Positions 8,707 through 17,357 of a stretch of DNA of 64,000 nucleotides are shown here, one piece after another. The DNA comes from DATGMS01 sp035303945. Lineage in GTDB: Bacteria; Bacteroidota; Bacteroidia; Cytophagales; Cyclobacteriaceae. The notes under the pieces are model-generated. The model ran no database searches. It had not been told where the DNA came from and was given only the letters and a program-made list of their open reading frames with translations. The DNA lies in contig DATGQZ010000023.1 in NCBI GenBank assembly GCA_035303945.1, positions 1 to 64,000 on the forward strand, given 5' to 3'. Within the stretch, counting starts at the first letter, position 1. Every line of letters begins with the position of its first letter. Position numbers and translations under genes: made by a program.

Positions 8707-11700
8707 ATGACCATAAACCATAACCGTGGCCCAATAGAATTTTCGCCTTTGTTATCGCTTCTGCCAATTGCAGTTTTTGTAGCAGATGACCGAGGGCAGA
8801 TTGTTTATTGTAATAAATTATGTTTAGCTAAGCTTGGTCCATTGGATGGAAACCTATTCGAAAATGTCCAGAATTTAGATAAGCCCACACCTTTGGACTT
8901 CAAAGCTGTCTGTCGGGATGTACTTAACGGAGAAGATTGGACTACTACTTCGGTAGCTGTCACGCATCCAGATACCAAACAAATTGGCTACTACAAAATT
9001 TCGGCAAAGGCTTATCTTAATAAATTTGTACTGTTTTCAGCCATTGAGCAAGTTGAACACCCTGATCTTCAAGGGCTGGTAGCACGACAATTAGGGCTTT
9101 CTCTCCTTGGCACCCTGGGAAAAATCGTATTTGTAATGGATCAGGGAGGAATGATCACAGGGGTTTACTCAGAAGATGCCGGAAAGTCTCTACCACTGTT
9201 CCAGCCATCTCGAGGAACTTTTTTTTACAAAGCTGTCCCTCCAGCTATTGCAAAGGCGATAAAGGAGCACCTACCCCAATCAGTTCGTGAAGCTAAGCCA
9301 TTTCAATTTGAAGCCGCTTATACCGACAACGAAGATGAAAGGTACTGCTCCATCATGTTGGCTCCTCTATATCAGAGAGAAATTTTCTTAGGACAAGTCG
9401 TCGTGACCATCGATGATGTAACCGAAGAGAAGACAAACAGGCAGCGCTTAGAGCGAAAAAATAGACTGATCCAAGAGCTTAGCTCCATCCCCGACGGCCC
9501 TATCTTGCACCTGGTGGAAGGCCCCCCCCCTCAGTACATTATTCTCTCAGGAAGCATTTCCTCACTTATCGGACATTTTGAGGCAGAGATCGATTCGCTG
9601 AACTGGTTGGATTGTGTTCACGAGCAGGACATAGAAAATTTACTCAAACATATTGAAGATCTAAAAATCCAACCTCCACATGCCCACAAACATCTGGTAT
9701 ATAGGATAAACGATGCGCAGGGAAATATCAAGTGGGTAGTCAATCATCTCTCTAAATCTGGTAAAGAGAGTATGGGCGCCATGACAGGCATTATTCTAGA
9801 CGTGACAGAAACCCAGTTGCTCCAGGAACAGTTACAGCAAAGGGAAAGAATATTGTCAAATACGAGCAAAGTCGCGTTAATTGGCGGTTGGGAGTATGAT
9901 TTGGGAAAAAGAAAGTTTAATCTCACGGAAGAAGTCTACCACATTCATGAGCGGGAGCCTGAGGAGTTTAATATTTCGGATAGCCCCGCATATTATGTCG
10001 AAGAGCACCAGCCAATTATTCGGCAGCACCTTCACGACCTTTACACCAGTGGGAAAAATTTCGATGAAGAACTTCAATTGATAACCGGTAAAGGCGCTAA
10101 AAAGTGGATCAGGACAGTAGGCTGTGCGGAGTGGCACAACGGCCACATCACCCATATTTATGGTATTATTCAGGATATCGATGAGAAAAAGAAGAAGGAC
10201 CTGTTTTTGAAAGAAAATGAAAACCGTTTTAACGCTGCGTTTGAATTGGCCCCCCTGGGCATCGGCCTTCTTTCGCCGGACGGACATTGGTTGCGGGTCA
10301 ACCATTCATTGACGCAGTTTTTTGAACTACCCAAAGAGCGTCTGCTTCAGCTTCGTTTCACTGAGTTGCAACTCATTGACAGTGCCGGCAACCCCTTCAT
10401 ACGGGAAGAGATCCTGAAACAAGTTGATGCCCATCCCTGCATTGAGCGGTTCATTACTGAAAGGGGAGAAACTAAATGGGGCAGATTTAGCATTACAACA
10501 GTTAAGGACGAAAGGGATACACCTTCTTATTATATCATCCAGGTAGTAGATATTACTGAAAGTAAGGCTTACGAGGAAGAATTGATCGTGGCCCAAAAGG
10601 AAGCTGAAAGAGCCAACCAAATCAAATCGGATTTCCTTTCGACCATGACCCACGAAATCAGGACGCCTTTATTCGGAGTAATTGGGATCACCAATCTATT
10701 GCTAGAGGAAATTAAAGATCCCCATCACCTGGAACAACTACGTGCATTAAAATTTTCCTCTGATAGTTTACTTCTTCTTGTAAACGATATTTTAGATTTT
10801 TCAAAAATCAAATCAGGCGCTTTATCGCTGGAGATTAAGCCCTTTGACGTAAGACAAGTAGTGGACGCCGTTGAGGAGCTTCACTTGCCTCGGGCTAAGG
10901 ATAGGAACAATACCATTGTCATTGATTACGATCCATTTTTGTCCAATAGTTACCTAGGTGATCAGGTTCGGATAGGACAGATATTGAACAACTTGGTCAA
11001 CAACGCAGTCAAATTCACTCAGAATGGTCTAGTGGAAATCGTTGTTAAAAAGGCGGGAGAACTGAACAACAAGCACAGGGTGGTGTTCACTATTAAGGAC
11101 ACGGGTATAGGCATACCCCATGACAAACAATCCAGTATTTTTGAACAATTCACACAAGCTGATCCTTCGATCAGTAGAAAATATGGTGGTACAGGTTTGG
11201 GACTGTCTATTGCAAAAGGTTTGACAGAAGCAATGGGAAGCAAAATACATTTGGCAAGCGAGCCGGGCTTTGGAACAATGATTTCTTTTGAACTTTTGCT
11301 TGAAACAGCAAGTCCAATTAATTCCAAGCAAAACCAACAAAGTGAACAGGAAACGAGGGAATTAAAAGGCAGCACAATTTTGTTGGTGGAAGACAACCCC
11401 GTTAGTATGCTGGTATCTACACAGCAACTGAAAAAATGGAATGCTGTGGTTATACAGGCAGGAGATGGAGAAAAGGCCGTTCAACAGTTTAATCTTTACA
11501 AGGACGAGATCAACTTGGTACTTATGGATATCCAAATTCCAGTCATTAATGGCTATGACGCTGCGGAGCAGATTAATTTGATTAACCCAAACATCCCGAT
11601 TGTGGCAGTAACTGCCTCTACCAGCGAAATATTGGACCCTAAGCCCTTTATTGTTGGATACCTGATCAAACCCTTCAGTCCCCACGACTTTTATGACACC

Positions 11701-11721
11701 ATAAAAAAACATCTGAGGTAA
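8707..11721 (+). CDS. Hybrid sensor histidine kinase with multiple PAS domains and C-terminal receiver
   Basis: A longer frame starts at a TTG at 8638, but the ATG at 8707 begins directly before the first PAS domain, giving 1004 residues. Four or five PAS/PAC-like modules fill roughly residues 10-620 (for example SLLPIAVFVADDRGQIVYCNK and the FELAPLGIGLLSPDGHWLRVN segment). They are followed by a HisKA domain with phospho-acceptor His649 in MTHEIRTPLFG, an HATPase domain (NNLVNNAVKF, DTGIGIP, GGTGLGLSIA) and a receiver with Asp941 in LMDIQIPVINGY. There is no transmembrane segment, so it is a cytoplasmic sensor, probably of redox state, gas or small ligands through PAS. A universal stress protein starts 43 nt downstream. 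Confidence 0.93.
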   Translation: MTINHNRGPIEFSPLLSLLPIAVFVADDRGQIVYCNKLCLAKLGPLDGNLFENVQNLDKPTPLDFKAVCRDVLNGEDWTTTSVAVTHPDTKQIGYYKISAKAYLNKFVLFSAIEQVEHPDLQGLVARQLGLSLLGTLGKIVFVMDQGGMITGVYSEDAGKSLPLFQPSRGTFFYKAVPPAIAKAIKEHLPQSVREAKPFQFEAAYTDNEDERYCSIMLAPLYQREIFLGQVVVTIDDVTEEKTNRQRLERKNRLIQELSSIPDGPILHLVEGPPPQYIILSGSISSLIGHFEAEIDSLNWLDCVHEQDIENLLKHIEDLKIQPPHAHKHLVYRINDAQGNIKWVVNHLSKSGKESMGAMTGIILDVTETQLLQEQLQQRERILSNTSKVALIGGWEYDLGKRKFNLTEEVYHIHEREPEEFNISDSPAYYVEEHQPIIRQHLHDLYTSGKNFDEELQLITGKGAKKWIRTVGCAEWHNGHITHIYGIIQDIDEKKKKDLFLKENENRFNAAFELAPLGIGLLSPDGHWLRVNHSLTQFFELPKERLLQLRFTELQLIDSAGNPFIREEILKQVDAHPCIERFITERGETKWGRFSITTVKDERDTPSYYIIQVVDITESKAYEEELIVAQKEAERANQIKSDFLSTMTHEIRTPLFGVIGITNLLLEEIKDPHHLEQLRALKFSSDSLLLLVNDILDFSKIKSGALSLEIKPFDVRQVVDAVEELHLPRAKDRNNTIVIDYDPFLSNSYLGDQVRIGQILNNLVNNAVKFTQNGLVEIVVKKAGELNNKHRVVFTIKDTGIGIPHDKQSSIFEQFTQADPSISRKYGGTGLGLSIAKGLTEAMGSKIHLASEPGFGTMISFELLLETASPINSKQNQQSEQETRELKGSTILLVEDNPVSMLVSTQQLKKWNAVVIQAGDGEKAVQQFNLYKDEINLVLMDIQIPVINGYDAAEQINLINPNIPIVAVTASTSEILDPKPFIVGYLIKPFSPHDFYDTIKKHLR

Positions 11722-11764
11722 AATTGCCGTCCTAGTACATAACACAACCATTTTATAATGCCCG

Positions 11765-12559
11765 ATGAAGATATTGGTCCCCACGGATTTTTCTGATAAT
11801 GCCAACAACGCCTTCGAATTTGCTAAAAAAATCGCCAGATTGGACGGTAGCTCTGTTACGCTTCTTTTTGCATATTACAGTGTCTATGACTTTGCAGCAC
11901 AATCGTCCTCTATTGTAGTCCAGATCGAACAAGCCGCCCAACGGGCAATGGACGAACTCAAGACAGATTCGCAGCATGATGTCAGGGTGTATCATAAAAT
12001 TATTCAAGGTTCTATAGCGACCGCGGTAACCTCTACCGCTTACCGCGAAAACTACGACCTCATCATCATGGGCACCCAAGGCGCTAGTGGTATCCAAAAG
12101 GCATTAATAGGATCTAATACCGCTCATGTTATCAAAGACAGTAAAGTCCCCGTACTGGCAGTACCTTACCACGCCACCTTTGAAATGGTAAGCCAACTGG
12201 TGATATCTCTGGAATGGACAGCGGCAGAAAAACAATATCTCGCGCACTTGTTCCGTATCGCACATAGGTGGCCGTGGCCCTACCATACCCTGACAGTAAG
12301 GACACCTCACAGTCACCCTACAGCAGTAGACAATCATGACATTAAGAATCTTTTCGACAGCTTGGATTTGCGGACAGCGCATAAAGAAGTCGAGGCAAAT
12401 GATCTTTTAGAGGGAATAAAAAAATATCTCCAGAAAGCGGAAGATTCTTTGCTGGTAATGTTTTCAAAAAACCGCCCGTTTTTGGAGTACCTCTTTCACC
12501 AGGATCATGTGGAGAAAATGGCCTATCACACCCATGTGCCTTTGCTCGTGATAAAATAG
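11765..12559 (+). CDS. Universal stress protein (UspA family), tandem-domain type
   Basis: The 264-residue product begins with a complete Usp domain: MKILVPTDFSDNANNAFEFA at the start and the nucleotide-loop motif GTQGASG with the distal SNTAHVIKDSKVPVLAVP. This matches the ATP-binding Usp pattern G-x2-G-x9-G(S/N) fairly well. The second half, roughly residues 145-264, keeps the general strand-helix pattern ending in HVPLLVIK but lacks the glycine-rich loop, so it is a degenerate second Usp domain. Tandem Usp proteins of this size are common in Bacteroidota. It follows the hybrid kinase by 43 nt and could be co-transcribed with it, linking it to a stress response. Confidence 0.9.
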   Translation: MKILVPTDFSDNANNAFEFAKKIARLDGSSVTLLFAYYSVYDFAAQSSSIVVQIEQAAQRAMDELKTDSQHDVRVYHKIIQGSIATAVTSTAYRENYDLIIMGTQGASGIQKALIGSNTAHVIKDSKVPVLAVPYHATFEMVSQLVISLEWTAAEKQYLAHLFRIAHRWPWPYHTLTVRTPHSHPTAVDNHDIKNLFDSLDLRTAHKEVEANDLLEGIKKYLQKAEDSLLVMFSKNRPFLEYLFHQDHVEKMAYHTHVPLLVIK

Positions 12560-12646
12560 ATGAACGGCAGATCTTCCCCGGCCATAGCGAATAAGCACAA
12601 AATACTTTATATTTATACACGATAAATCCATTTTAATAACCTAACT

Positions 12647-13510
12647 ATGAAGAAAACTATTTTCTCGGCCATTGTATGCCTTCTTTTTTGCACACTCACA
12701 ACTTTAGCCCAAACGGGCACTGTGTACGACAACTTATCGGTCAATAGCAGCATCCTCAAAACCGAAAGAAAGTATGCCATCTATCTGCCGCCTGACTACA
12801 ATTCCTCAGAAAGAAGCTACCCTGTACTTTACCTGCTTCATGGTGCAGGTGACGATCAAACCGGATGGGTCCAATTTGGTGAGGTACTTCACATTGCTGA
12901 CAAAGCTATCCGTGAAGGGGAAGCTACTCCGATGATTATCGTAATGCCTGATGCTAATACCGGCAGAAGAGGCTATTTTAATGATATCCGAGGAGACTGG
13001 AACTATGAAGATTTCTTCTTTGACGAGTTAATCCCACATATTGAAAAAACCTACCGTGCCAAGACAGAAAAGCGATATAGGGCTATTTCCGGCTTGTCCA
13101 TGGGTGGTGGCGGTACGTTTATGTATGCCCTGCATCGTCCCGACATGTTTTCGGCGGCTGCACCTCTTAGTGCAGCGGTAGGCGCACTATCATTGGAACA
13201 GGCCAAGGAAAGAATGCCGAAAGAAGCAAAATTATCCGAACAGCAAATAAAAGAATACTATGAGCGCCATAATGCGCTCAGCCTCATCGATAAAATGCCA
13301 GAAGACCAGAAAAAAGCTGTTAGGTGGTATATCGACTGTGGGGATGATGACTTCCTCTATGAGGGTAACAGTCTGGTGCATATCGCCATGAAAAAACATA
13401 ACGTACCTCATGAATTCAGGATCCGGGATGGCGCCCACACTTGGACTTATTGGAGGGAATCTCTGCCTGAGGTACTAAAATTTGTGTCAGCCAGCTTCCA
13501 TCAGTATTAA
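12647..13510 (+). CDS. Secreted esterase, esterase-D / feruloyl-esterase-like
   Basis: The 287-residue alpha/beta hydrolase has a Sec signal peptide (hydrophobic run then TLAQ, cleavage near residue 22). The nucleophile is Ser151 in GLSMGGGG, the oxyanion region is YLLHGAGDDQTGW, a likely acid is among the Asp residues of DCGDDDFLYEG, and His264 lies in DGAHTWTYWRESL. This is the layout of the putative-esterase (PF00756) family, which includes feruloyl and acetyl-xylan esterases, often found with plant or algal polysaccharide degradation. The exact ester is not decidable. The gene appears monocistronic, with a hairpin just after its stop. Confidence 0.9.
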   Translation: MKKTIFSAIVCLLFCTLTTLAQTGTVYDNLSVNSSILKTERKYAIYLPPDYNSSERSYPVLYLLHGAGDDQTGWVQFGEVLHIADKAIREGEATPMIIVMPDANTGRRGYFNDIRGDWNYEDFFFDELIPHIEKTYRAKTEKRYRAISGLSMGGGGTFMYALHRPDMFSAAAPLSAAVGALSLEQAKERMPKEAKLSEQQIKEYYERHNALSLIDKMPEDQKKAVRWYIDCGDDDFLYEGNSLVHIAMKKHNVPHEFRIRDGAHTWTYWRESLPEVLKFVSASFHQY

Positions 13511-13520
13511 CGCAGTGCGC

Positions 13521-13549
13521 AGGGCGTTTGATCGAAAATTGAACGCCCT
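13521..13549 (+). terminator. Hairpin downstream of esterase gene
   Basis: AGGGCGTT at 13521-13528 pairs with AACGCCCT at 13542-13549 (8 bp, GC-rich). It begins 10 nt after the esterase stop. There is no strong T-run after it, so it may end transcription inefficiently or protect the 3' end. Confidence 0.5.
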
Positions 13550-13641
13550 CAGCATTTCTACCACTCGATGAGTGTGCCAAGTTGATTATGAGCTTAGGGC
13601 GGTCCGGTAGGTGCAGCGTTGTACCTTCTTTTCTAAAACGC

Positions 13642-13649
13642 TATATTTG
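13642..13649 (+). promoter_or_regulatory. -7 promoter element for exonuclease gene
   Basis: TATATTTG matches the Bacteroidota -7 consensus TAnnTTTG and lies 17 nt before the ATG at 13667. A good TTTG -33 box is not present; TTGT near 13619 is the nearest. Confidence 0.45.
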
Positions 13650-13666
13650 TCAAAAACACTGCTTTC

Positions 13667-14470
13667 ATGAATTTAAACTTAAAATCGCCCATTGCATTTT
13701 TTGATCTAGAAGCTACGGGTATCAACATCTCTATAGATAGGATCGTCGAAATTGCTATTCTTAAAGTGTACCCTGATGGAAGGGAGGAAAAGAAGAGCAT
13801 GCGGATCAACCCTACTATTCCCATTCCCAAGGAAGTATCCCTGATTCATGGTATCTACGATGAGGATGTAAAAGATGCGCCAACCTTCAAGGATGTGGCA
13901 AAGGAGTTACATCAATTTTTCATGGGGGCGGATTTGGCAGGCTTCAATGTTTTGAAGTTTGATATTCCTTTGTTGGTAGAGGAGTTTCTCCGTGCGGGAA
14001 TTGATTTCGACATTGAGAAAAGAAATCTTTTGGATTCACAGAAGATATTCTTTTTAATGGAAAAGAGAAACCTCGCGGCAGCTTACAAATTCTACTGCAA
14101 CAAGACCCTGGAAAATGCCCACAGCGCGGAAGCCGACACATTTGCCTCTTATGAAGTATTTAAATCTCAAGTTGCTCGCTATGAGCATCAGGAGATGGAG
14201 GACCTTCAGGGAAATATTATTGGAACTATAGAAAATGACATGAAAAAAATTCATGCCCTCATCAATGAAAAAATGGTGGATCTAGCTGGTCGCTTTGTAT
14301 TTAATGCTGACGGGGTGGAATGCTTCAACTTTGGCAAGCATAAAGGGCGACCAATAGAGCAGGTGCTAAAAGAAGAACCAGGCTTTTATGATTGGATAAT
14401 GCGGGGGGATTTTCCTTTGGATACAAAGCGGAAAATAACCCAGGTCAAATTGAGACAATTCAATCGGTAG
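13667..14470 (+). CDS. DnaQ-family 3'-5' exonuclease with ExoX-like C-terminal domain
   Basis: The 267-residue product has the DEDD exonuclease fold in its first roughly 170 residues: ExoI motif FDLEATG (Asp13, Glu15), ExoII region GFNVLKFDIPLL, and ExoIII region HSAEADTFASYEVF. The C-terminal part, about residues 215-262, carries FNFGKHKGRPIEQVL, then FYDWIMRGDFPLDTK, a module found after exonuclease domains in ExoX-like and polymerase-epsilon-like proteins. It should degrade DNA or RNA 3' ends in proofreading or repair. It is not DNA polymerase III epsilon itself by this C-terminal extension. The gene is followed immediately by a strong terminator shared with the convergent metalloprotease gene. 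Confidence 0.88.
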   Translation: MNLNLKSPIAFFDLEATGINISIDRIVEIAILKVYPDGREEKKSMRINPTIPIPKEVSLIHGIYDEDVKDAPTFKDVAKELHQFFMGADLAGFNVLKFDIPLLVEEFLRAGIDFDIEKRNLLDSQKIFFLMEKRNLAAAYKFYCNKTLENAHSAEADTFASYEVFKSQVARYEHQEMEDLQGNIIGTIENDMKKIHALINEKMVDLAGRFVFNADGVECFNFGKHKGRPIEQVLKEEPGFYDWIMRGDFPLDTKRKITQVKLRQFNR

Positions 14471-14476
14471 ATATGC

Positions 14477-14504
14477 AAAAAAGCCCCTTTCGGGGCTTTT
14501 CTTA
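14477..14504. terminator. Intrinsic terminator between convergent genes
   Basis: AAAAGCCCC (14479-14487), loop TTTC, GGGGCTTTT (14492-14500). The perfect 9-bp stem with A/T flanks works in both directions, between the exonuclease and M48 protease genes. Confidence 0.9.
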
Positions 14505-15296
14505 TTTTTTATAATATTTCAAGGCGTTTGGCATTTGCTTGTTTAGCTGGTCGATCCTTCGATCTGGTCCGGGGTGAGTGGATAAGAATTCCGGTGGCGC
14601 ACCTCCACTGGATTTTGCCTGCATTCTCTCCCAAAACTTAGGAGCCTCTTGGGGATCATATCCCGCGATAGCCATAAAAATCAGCCCCAGTTGATCCGCC
14701 TCCAACTCCTGATCCCTTGAGAATTTGAGCATCCCTACCTGTCCACCGATACCTACTGCCTGTAAAAACAATGTTTGGGTCAAGGAGGGGTTTTGACCCA
14801 TTGCAGCCTGTAATCCTCCCAGTAGTCCATTGGCAACCAGTCCTTGTGACATCCTTTCACGGGAATGGTTGGCGATAGCGTGAGCAACTTCATGTCCCAT
14901 GACCACCGCTATCCCAGTCTCATCCTGACAAATCGGCATAATGCCCGTATAAAATGCTACCTTTCCCCCTGGCATACACCAAGCATTGACCTGATCGTCT
15001 TCTATGAGGTTGAACTCCCAAGAAAATCCTTCCAGCAGGTTCTCATAGTTGTTTTCCTTCAAATACTGCTCGACGGCAGAGGCTATACGTTTGCCGACTT
15101 TAACAACCTTTTGCCCATCAGCGGTATTGGTTACGATTTTACTTTCACTCTTCACTTCACGGTACTGTTCATATGAAAGCGGCAAAATCTCTGAGTTATC
15201 TACTAAACTTAGTTGACGACGACCACTCAATGGTACAGTAGCACAACTATACGCAAATAATCCTACAACAAGTAATATTGTAATTCTCTTTATCAT
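14502..15296 (-). CDS. M48-family zinc metalloprotease lipoprotein (BepA/LoiP/Oma1-like)
   Basis: The ATG at 15296 gives a 264-residue lipoprotein (hydrophobic run ending AYSC); the longer upstream frame lacks a signal and is rejected. The zinc motif HEVAH is in MGHEVAHAIANHSRERMSQ and the downstream zinc ligand Glu is in DQELEADQLGLIFMA. This is the M48 (PF01435) signature. The protein ends soon after HPGPDRRIDQL without TPR repeats, like E. coli LoiP or short Bacteroidota homologues rather than full BepA. The likely role is quality control of envelope proteins in the periplasm. Conserved VPLSGRRQLSL after the signal peptide is typical of the group. It appears monocistronic. Confidence 0.92.
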   Translation of the reverse strand: MIKRITILLVVGLFAYSCATVPLSGRRQLSLVDNSEILPLSYEQYREVKSESKIVTNTADGQKVVKVGKRIASAVEQYLKENNYENLLEGFSWEFNLIEDDQVNAWCMPGGKVAFYTGIMPICQDETGIAVVMGHEVAHAIANHSRERMSQGLVANGLLGGLQAAMGQNPSLTQTLFLQAVGIGGQVGMLKFSRDQELEADQLGLIFMAIAGYDPQEAPKFWERMQAKSSGGAPPEFLSTHPGPDRRIDQLNKQMPNALKYYKK

Positions 15297-15563
15297 CGGT
15301 TTGTTTTTTTTTACGTCTTTCCAAAAAGAATGCCATTTAAAGGCACAAATAGCAATTTCGCCACAGCCTAGCAACTAAAAACAGGGCAAAGGTAATATTA
15401 TCTCTCCCATTGCAAAAGATAAGGGAGGATGTGTGACCAACATATTTAAGCATCCAAAATTCTTAGGGCACAACATATGGGTTTGAGCTGTCGCTGTTGG
15501 AGGATGTCGATGATTAAAACCTTCTTCTAACGGCGCCTTATATCAATTATGATGAGGCTAGAC
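15297..15563. other. Intergenic stretch without a gene
   Basis: This is the first part of the 430-nt gap between the divergent M48 protease and coiled-coil membrane protein genes. I see no coding frame with a credible start and no RNA gene here. The rest of the gap holds the promoter and leader described separately. Confidence 0.6.
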
Positions 15564-15595
15564 TTTGAATGGGCAAACAAAAACCTTTATATTTG
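15564..15595 (+). promoter_or_regulatory. Bacteroidota-type promoter with long leader
   Basis: TTTG at 15564-15567, 20-nt spacer, then TATATTTG at 15588-15595. It fits the family consensus TTTG/TAnnTTTG exactly. The start would be near 15601, leaving a leader of about 126 nt before the ATG at 15728. Confidence 0.7.
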
Positions 15596-15659
15596 AAACA
15601 TTATACACATGACCATGACAATCGTCGGTCCCGTTCATAGGCGATAAACGAGGTTTTAT

Positions 15660-15690
15660 ACAATAAAAAAGCCATTTGGCGGTTTATTGT
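15660..15690 (+). promoter_or_regulatory. Leader hairpin in 5' UTR
   Basis: ACAATAAA (15660-15667) pairs with TTTATTGT (15683-15690), and an inner GCC/GGC pair closes the loop. The structure lies inside the long leader of the coiled-coil membrane protein gene, 37 nt before its ATG. Role unknown. Confidence 0.45.
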
Positions 15691-15727
15691 TAGATAACGT
15701 TCCATCCAACTACCAAACACATTACTA

Positions 15728-16330
15728 ATGAAAATCATAAAAGTTATTGCATTTTTTCTAGTCTTGACTCCCTCCGTCGCTGCCTTTGCGCAGGAGACAC
15801 CCAAGCCGGATATAGGATCTTTGGACAGCGGCACTATTGAGAGTCAATTTGACTATATTAATTCCGTTTCCAATAATTATGAAGATTATAAAGTTGTCAA
15901 AAGGGCTAACCTTAACAAGATTAAAGCAAATGTACTGGACTCTTTAAAGGTTTTTAAAGACCAACTTGTAACCGTCAATAACCAGCTCAACGAGCAAAAA
16001 GCCTCCATAGATCAACTTAATGGAAAACTCGCAACTACTGAGGCGAACCTACAGGATGCCCTAGATATGAAAGATAGTTTTTTCTTCATGGGCATGTATA
16101 TCCATAAATCCACCTATAATACCTTAATGTGGGGTATTGTCATCGTGTTAGCGGTTTTATTACTCTTCTTTATATACCGCTTTAAACGAAGTTATGCTGT
16201 CACGGCAGAGATACGACAGACTTTGGAAGAAACCCGGGATGAGTTTGAACAACATAGGAGAAACACCCTAGAGAGAGAACGTAAGCTAAATAGACAGCTT
16301 GTCGATGAAATGAATAAGAGAAAGGTGTAA
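15728..16330 (+). CDS. Exported coiled-coil protein with one transmembrane segment
   Basis: The 200-residue protein has a Sec signal (core then AFAQ, cleavage near residue 23), then the segment LDSGTIESQFDYINSVSNN, a coiled coil over roughly residues 65-115, a transmembrane helix at about 136-156 (MWGIVIVLAVLLLFFIYRF) and a charged, coiled-coil C-terminal tail. Similar small Bacteroidota proteins are often labelled tRNA (guanine-N1)-methyltransferase in databases; nothing in this sequence, neither a SAM-binding site nor a SPOUT knot, supports that name, and I regard it as a carried-over error. A structural or scaffold role in the envelope is plausible. A GluQ-like gene follows 39 nt later. 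Confidence 0.8.
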   Translation: MKIIKVIAFFLVLTPSVAAFAQETPKPDIGSLDSGTIESQFDYINSVSNNYEDYKVVKRANLNKIKANVLDSLKVFKDQLVTVNNQLNEQKASIDQLNGKLATTEANLQDALDMKDSFFFMGMYIHKSTYNTLMWGIVIVLAVLLLFFIYRFKRSYAVTAEIRQTLEETRDEFEQHRRNTLERERKLNRQLVDEMNKRKV

Positions 16331-16369
16331 ATTGCGCATTCTTAGCCATTCATTCACCCTTCCCATCTT

Positions 16370-17275
16370 ATGCGACTTACAAAAACCCGCCTCGCTCCCA
16401 CCCCAAGTGGCTTCCTTCATTTGGGCAATGTAATGTCTTTTCTCATTACTACCTCATTGGCTAAACATTATGGTGCCAAGATACTCTTGCGGATAGATGA
16501 CATTGATAGGGAAAGGGTGAAGCGGAGGTATGTAGAAGATATATTTCACACTTTGGAATATTTGGAAATCCCTTGGGATGAGGGACCCAAAAACTATCAA
16601 GACTACAAGGATAAATATTCACAGGTACATCGGCTTCAGCATTATCAGAAGGCGCTTGACAAGCTTAAAAGCAGGAAAAAGCTTTTTGCCTGCGATTGCT
16701 CCAGAAGAAAAATAAGCCTGAACAGCCCGGACGAAGGATACACTGGCACGTGTGAAAAAAAGCATTTGCCCCTTGAAAACAACGGGCTCAATTGGCGGTT
16801 GTATACCACTGTCAAAGAGATTGCTGTAAATGACTTGGCAAGGCCGAATTATGTCATGTCCATTCCTCCTCTGCTTCGTGATTTCGTGATCAGAAAAAAG
16901 GATAGCATGCCTGCTTATCAGCTGACTTCTGTGGTCGATGATATGCTGGACAAGGTTGACTTTATTGTTCGTGGCAAGGATTTAATGGGCTCAACCGTTG
17001 CGCAGCTCTACCTCTCAGCCCAGTTGCCAGCGAATCCCCTGAAGAAGACCACATTTCTACACCATAGGTTAATGGTGGACAGCCACAACCGAAAAATGTC
17101 CAAATCATCAGGCGCTACTTCTATTCAGCACTTGATAAAGTCAGGAACTGATAAAGCCGGCATTTATGCTATAATCGCTGATTTTTTAAAATTGGATGTG
17201 CATATCGCCAGCTTTACGGATTTCCAATCTGCCTATATTGCCGATTTAAAGTCCAAGGAAAATAGTTTTTTGTAA
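16370..17275 (+). CDS. gluQ: Glutamyl-Q tRNA(Asp) synthetase-like class I synthetase
   Basis: The 301-residue protein is the catalytic core of a glutamyl-tRNA synthetase without the anticodon-binding domain. It shows RLAPTPSGFLHLGN (HIGH-like), RIDDIDRERV, a zinc site of the GluQRS pattern Cys-x-Cys ... Tyr-x3-Cys (CDCSRRK then YTGTCEKK) and a KMSKS loop (RKMSKSSGA). GluQRS activates glutamate and attaches it to queuosine at position 34 of tRNA(Asp). Length and domain loss match this family; a full GltX would be about 500 residues. The intact KMSKS suggests normal adenylation. It lies 39 nt after the coiled-coil membrane protein and may share its transcript. Confidence 0.85.
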   Translation: MRLTKTRLAPTPSGFLHLGNVMSFLITTSLAKHYGAKILLRIDDIDRERVKRRYVEDIFHTLEYLEIPWDEGPKNYQDYKDKYSQVHRLQHYQKALDKLKSRKKLFACDCSRRKISLNSPDEGYTGTCEKKHLPLENNGLNWRLYTTVKEIAVNDLARPNYVMSIPPLLRDFVIRKKDSMPAYQLTSVVDDMLDKVDFIVRGKDLMGSTVAQLYLSAQLPANPLKKTTFLHHRLMVDSHNRKMSKSSGATSIQHLIKSGTDKAGIYAIIADFLKLDVHIASFTDFQSAYIADLKSKENSFL

Positions 17276-17357
17276 AAGATTTGCCCGCCATGCTATTTTT
17301 ACAGAATTTAGGGTAGAAAGTATAAATCACCCGAATGATATCTCCCTGATTGACCCT

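Noticed and set aside
9877..10305. 142-codon minus-strand frame inside the hybrid kinase gene
   Set aside because: It is antisense to conserved PAS-domain sequence and matches nothing; a shadow of the real gene.
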